A DNA stretch of 7,018 nt from Dysgonamonadaceae bacterium. Lineage in GTDB: Bacteria > Bacteroidota > Bacteroidia > Bacteroidales > Azobacteroidaceae. Shown in pieces: positions 6,805-7,018 of the stretch. The translations under genes were made by a program, and so were the position numbers. The stretch covers positions 1 to 7,018 of the forward strand of contig JAIRSN010000211.1 in NCBI GenBank assembly GCA_031255425.1. The letters are read 5' to 3'. Below the pieces are notes generated by a model. It did no database searches and had not been told where the DNA came from. It was given only the letters and a program-made list of their open reading frames with translations. How positions within the stretch are numbered: position 1 is the first letter of the stretch; every line of letters begins with the position of its first letter.

Positions 6805-6812
6805 CAAAGATA
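6805..6812 (-). promoter_or_regulatory. Probable -7 box for the restriction-modification/envelope run
   Basis: On the minus strand this reads TATCTTTG, a fit to TAnnTTTG. A start about 5 bases on would give a leader of roughly 25-30 nt before the methyltransferase ATG at 6772. No good TTTG is visible 19-21 bases upstream, where the sequence is a GC-rich palindrome. No comparable -7 box was seen in the 3' end of the restriction gene just upstream of the yfhO-like gene. This may therefore be the main promoter for all four genes. Confidence 0.5.
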
Positions 6813-6830
6813 ATCAATAAACTCAGACAT

Positions 6831-6873
6831 GGCGCCGGACACGCAGTGTCTTTTATATTTTAAAGGGCGCCGG
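6831..6873 (-). terminator. GC-rich inverted-repeat region after the receptor gene
   Basis: The octamer GGCGCCGG occurs at 6831-6838 and 6866-6873. Its palindromic core GGCGCC lets the copies pair, enclosing a small hairpin GACAC-GCA-GTGTC (6838-6850, plus-strand reading). The position, 23 bases past the receptor stop, suits a terminator or transcript-end structure. On the minus strand no T run follows, so the call is tentative. It could instead be an operator-like site just upstream of the methyltransferase promoter. Confidence 0.3.
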
Positions 6874-6895
6874 CGCGGAAAAGGCAGGGTCCGGG

Positions 6896-7018
6896 TCAGA
6901 ACTCGGCGACCAGTTTCAGGTTGAATTGCCGGCCGGTCAGCTTGTCGGGGACGGCGTGCATCACTCCTTTTACGTCGGAAAACCAGGAGTAGGAACTGAC
7001 GTTCTTGATGTCGAACAG
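6896..7018 (-). CDS. TonB-dependent receptor-like outer-membrane barrel, C-terminal end (partial)
   Basis: Only the last 40 residues and the TGA stop are in the window; the gene continues past the right edge. The visible part begins LFDIKNVSSYSWFSD and ends LTGRQFNLKLVAEF. The ending GR-x-F-N-L followed by alternating hydrophobic residues and a terminal phenylalanine is the usual last strand of a Bacteroidetes TonB-dependent receptor or related barrel, recognised by the barrel assembly machinery. Such receptors import glycans, siderophores or vitamins across the outer membrane. The substrate cannot be told from this fragment. Base composition is GC-rich like dusB and the envelope genes, so it lies outside the AT-rich cassette. 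Confidence 0.72.
   Translation of the reverse strand: MFDIKNVSSYSWFSDVKGVMHAVPDKLTGRQFNLKLVAEF

Noticed and set aside
6838..6854. Hairpin GACAC-GCA-GTGTC followed by TTTT as a plus-strand terminator
   Set aside because: The stem is only 5 bp and no plus-strand gene lies upstream for it to terminate. It is more simply part of the GC-rich inverted-repeat region.
1..7018. CRISPR array, tRNA or rRNA genes, transposase or integrase
   Set aside because: No regularly spaced repeats, no cloverleaf with a T-loop signature, and no recombinase motifs were found on either strand.

Overview
The window looks like a contig end from a Bacteroidota genome, most likely Bacteroidales. Three things point there. 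Promoter-like sites follow the TTTG / TAnnTTTG pattern of that phylum's primary sigma factor, the genes lack obvious Shine-Dalgarno sites, and the gene set fits (a Bacteroidetes-type DusB, a YfhO-family membrane protein, and the barrel end of a TonB-dependent receptor). Chromosomal genes are GC-rich (about 58% in a 60-base sample hand-counted in the membrane-protein gene). One two-gene block is clearly more AT-rich.

Layout. Positions 1-85 are homopolymer-rich and probably unreliable contig-end sequence. A pair of perfect hairpins (86-132), resembling a dispersed palindromic repeat, lies before dusB (232-1206, +), a tRNA-dihydrouridine synthase whose promoter-like -7 box ends 7 bases before the ATG. 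After dusB, 1257-1373 (+) holds a complete small transcription unit: a canonical promoter, about 80 bases without a convincing ORF, and a 9-bp intrinsic terminator. This is a candidate small RNA. Everything from 1428 to the right edge is on the minus strand.

Read in their own direction, right to left, the minus-strand genes are: the last 40 residues of an outer-membrane receptor (ending at 6896), an intergenic stretch with a promoter-like box, a DNA methyltransferase (6772-5510), a MjaI-like restriction endonuclease (5513-4815), a YfhO-family multi-pass membrane protein (4813-2342) and a family 2 glycosyltransferase (2345-1428). These four complete genes are packed with a 4-base ATGA overlap, a 1-base gap and another ATGA overlap, so they may be one transcript. 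The membrane protein and glycosyltransferase look like a cell-envelope glycan pair. The methyltransferase and nuclease form a compact type II restriction-modification cassette spliced in front of them.

The most interesting points are in that cassette. The methyltransferase has, after its catalytic domain, about 100 residues that read as a staphylococcal-nuclease-like fold with most catalytic and metal-binding residues replaced. A 19-base sequence around the methyltransferase start is repeated with one mismatch around the yfhO-like start, as if the cassette were inserted at the envelope gene's start site. Finally, the proposed target CTAG, inferred from MjaI relatedness, does not occur once in the 7018 bases.
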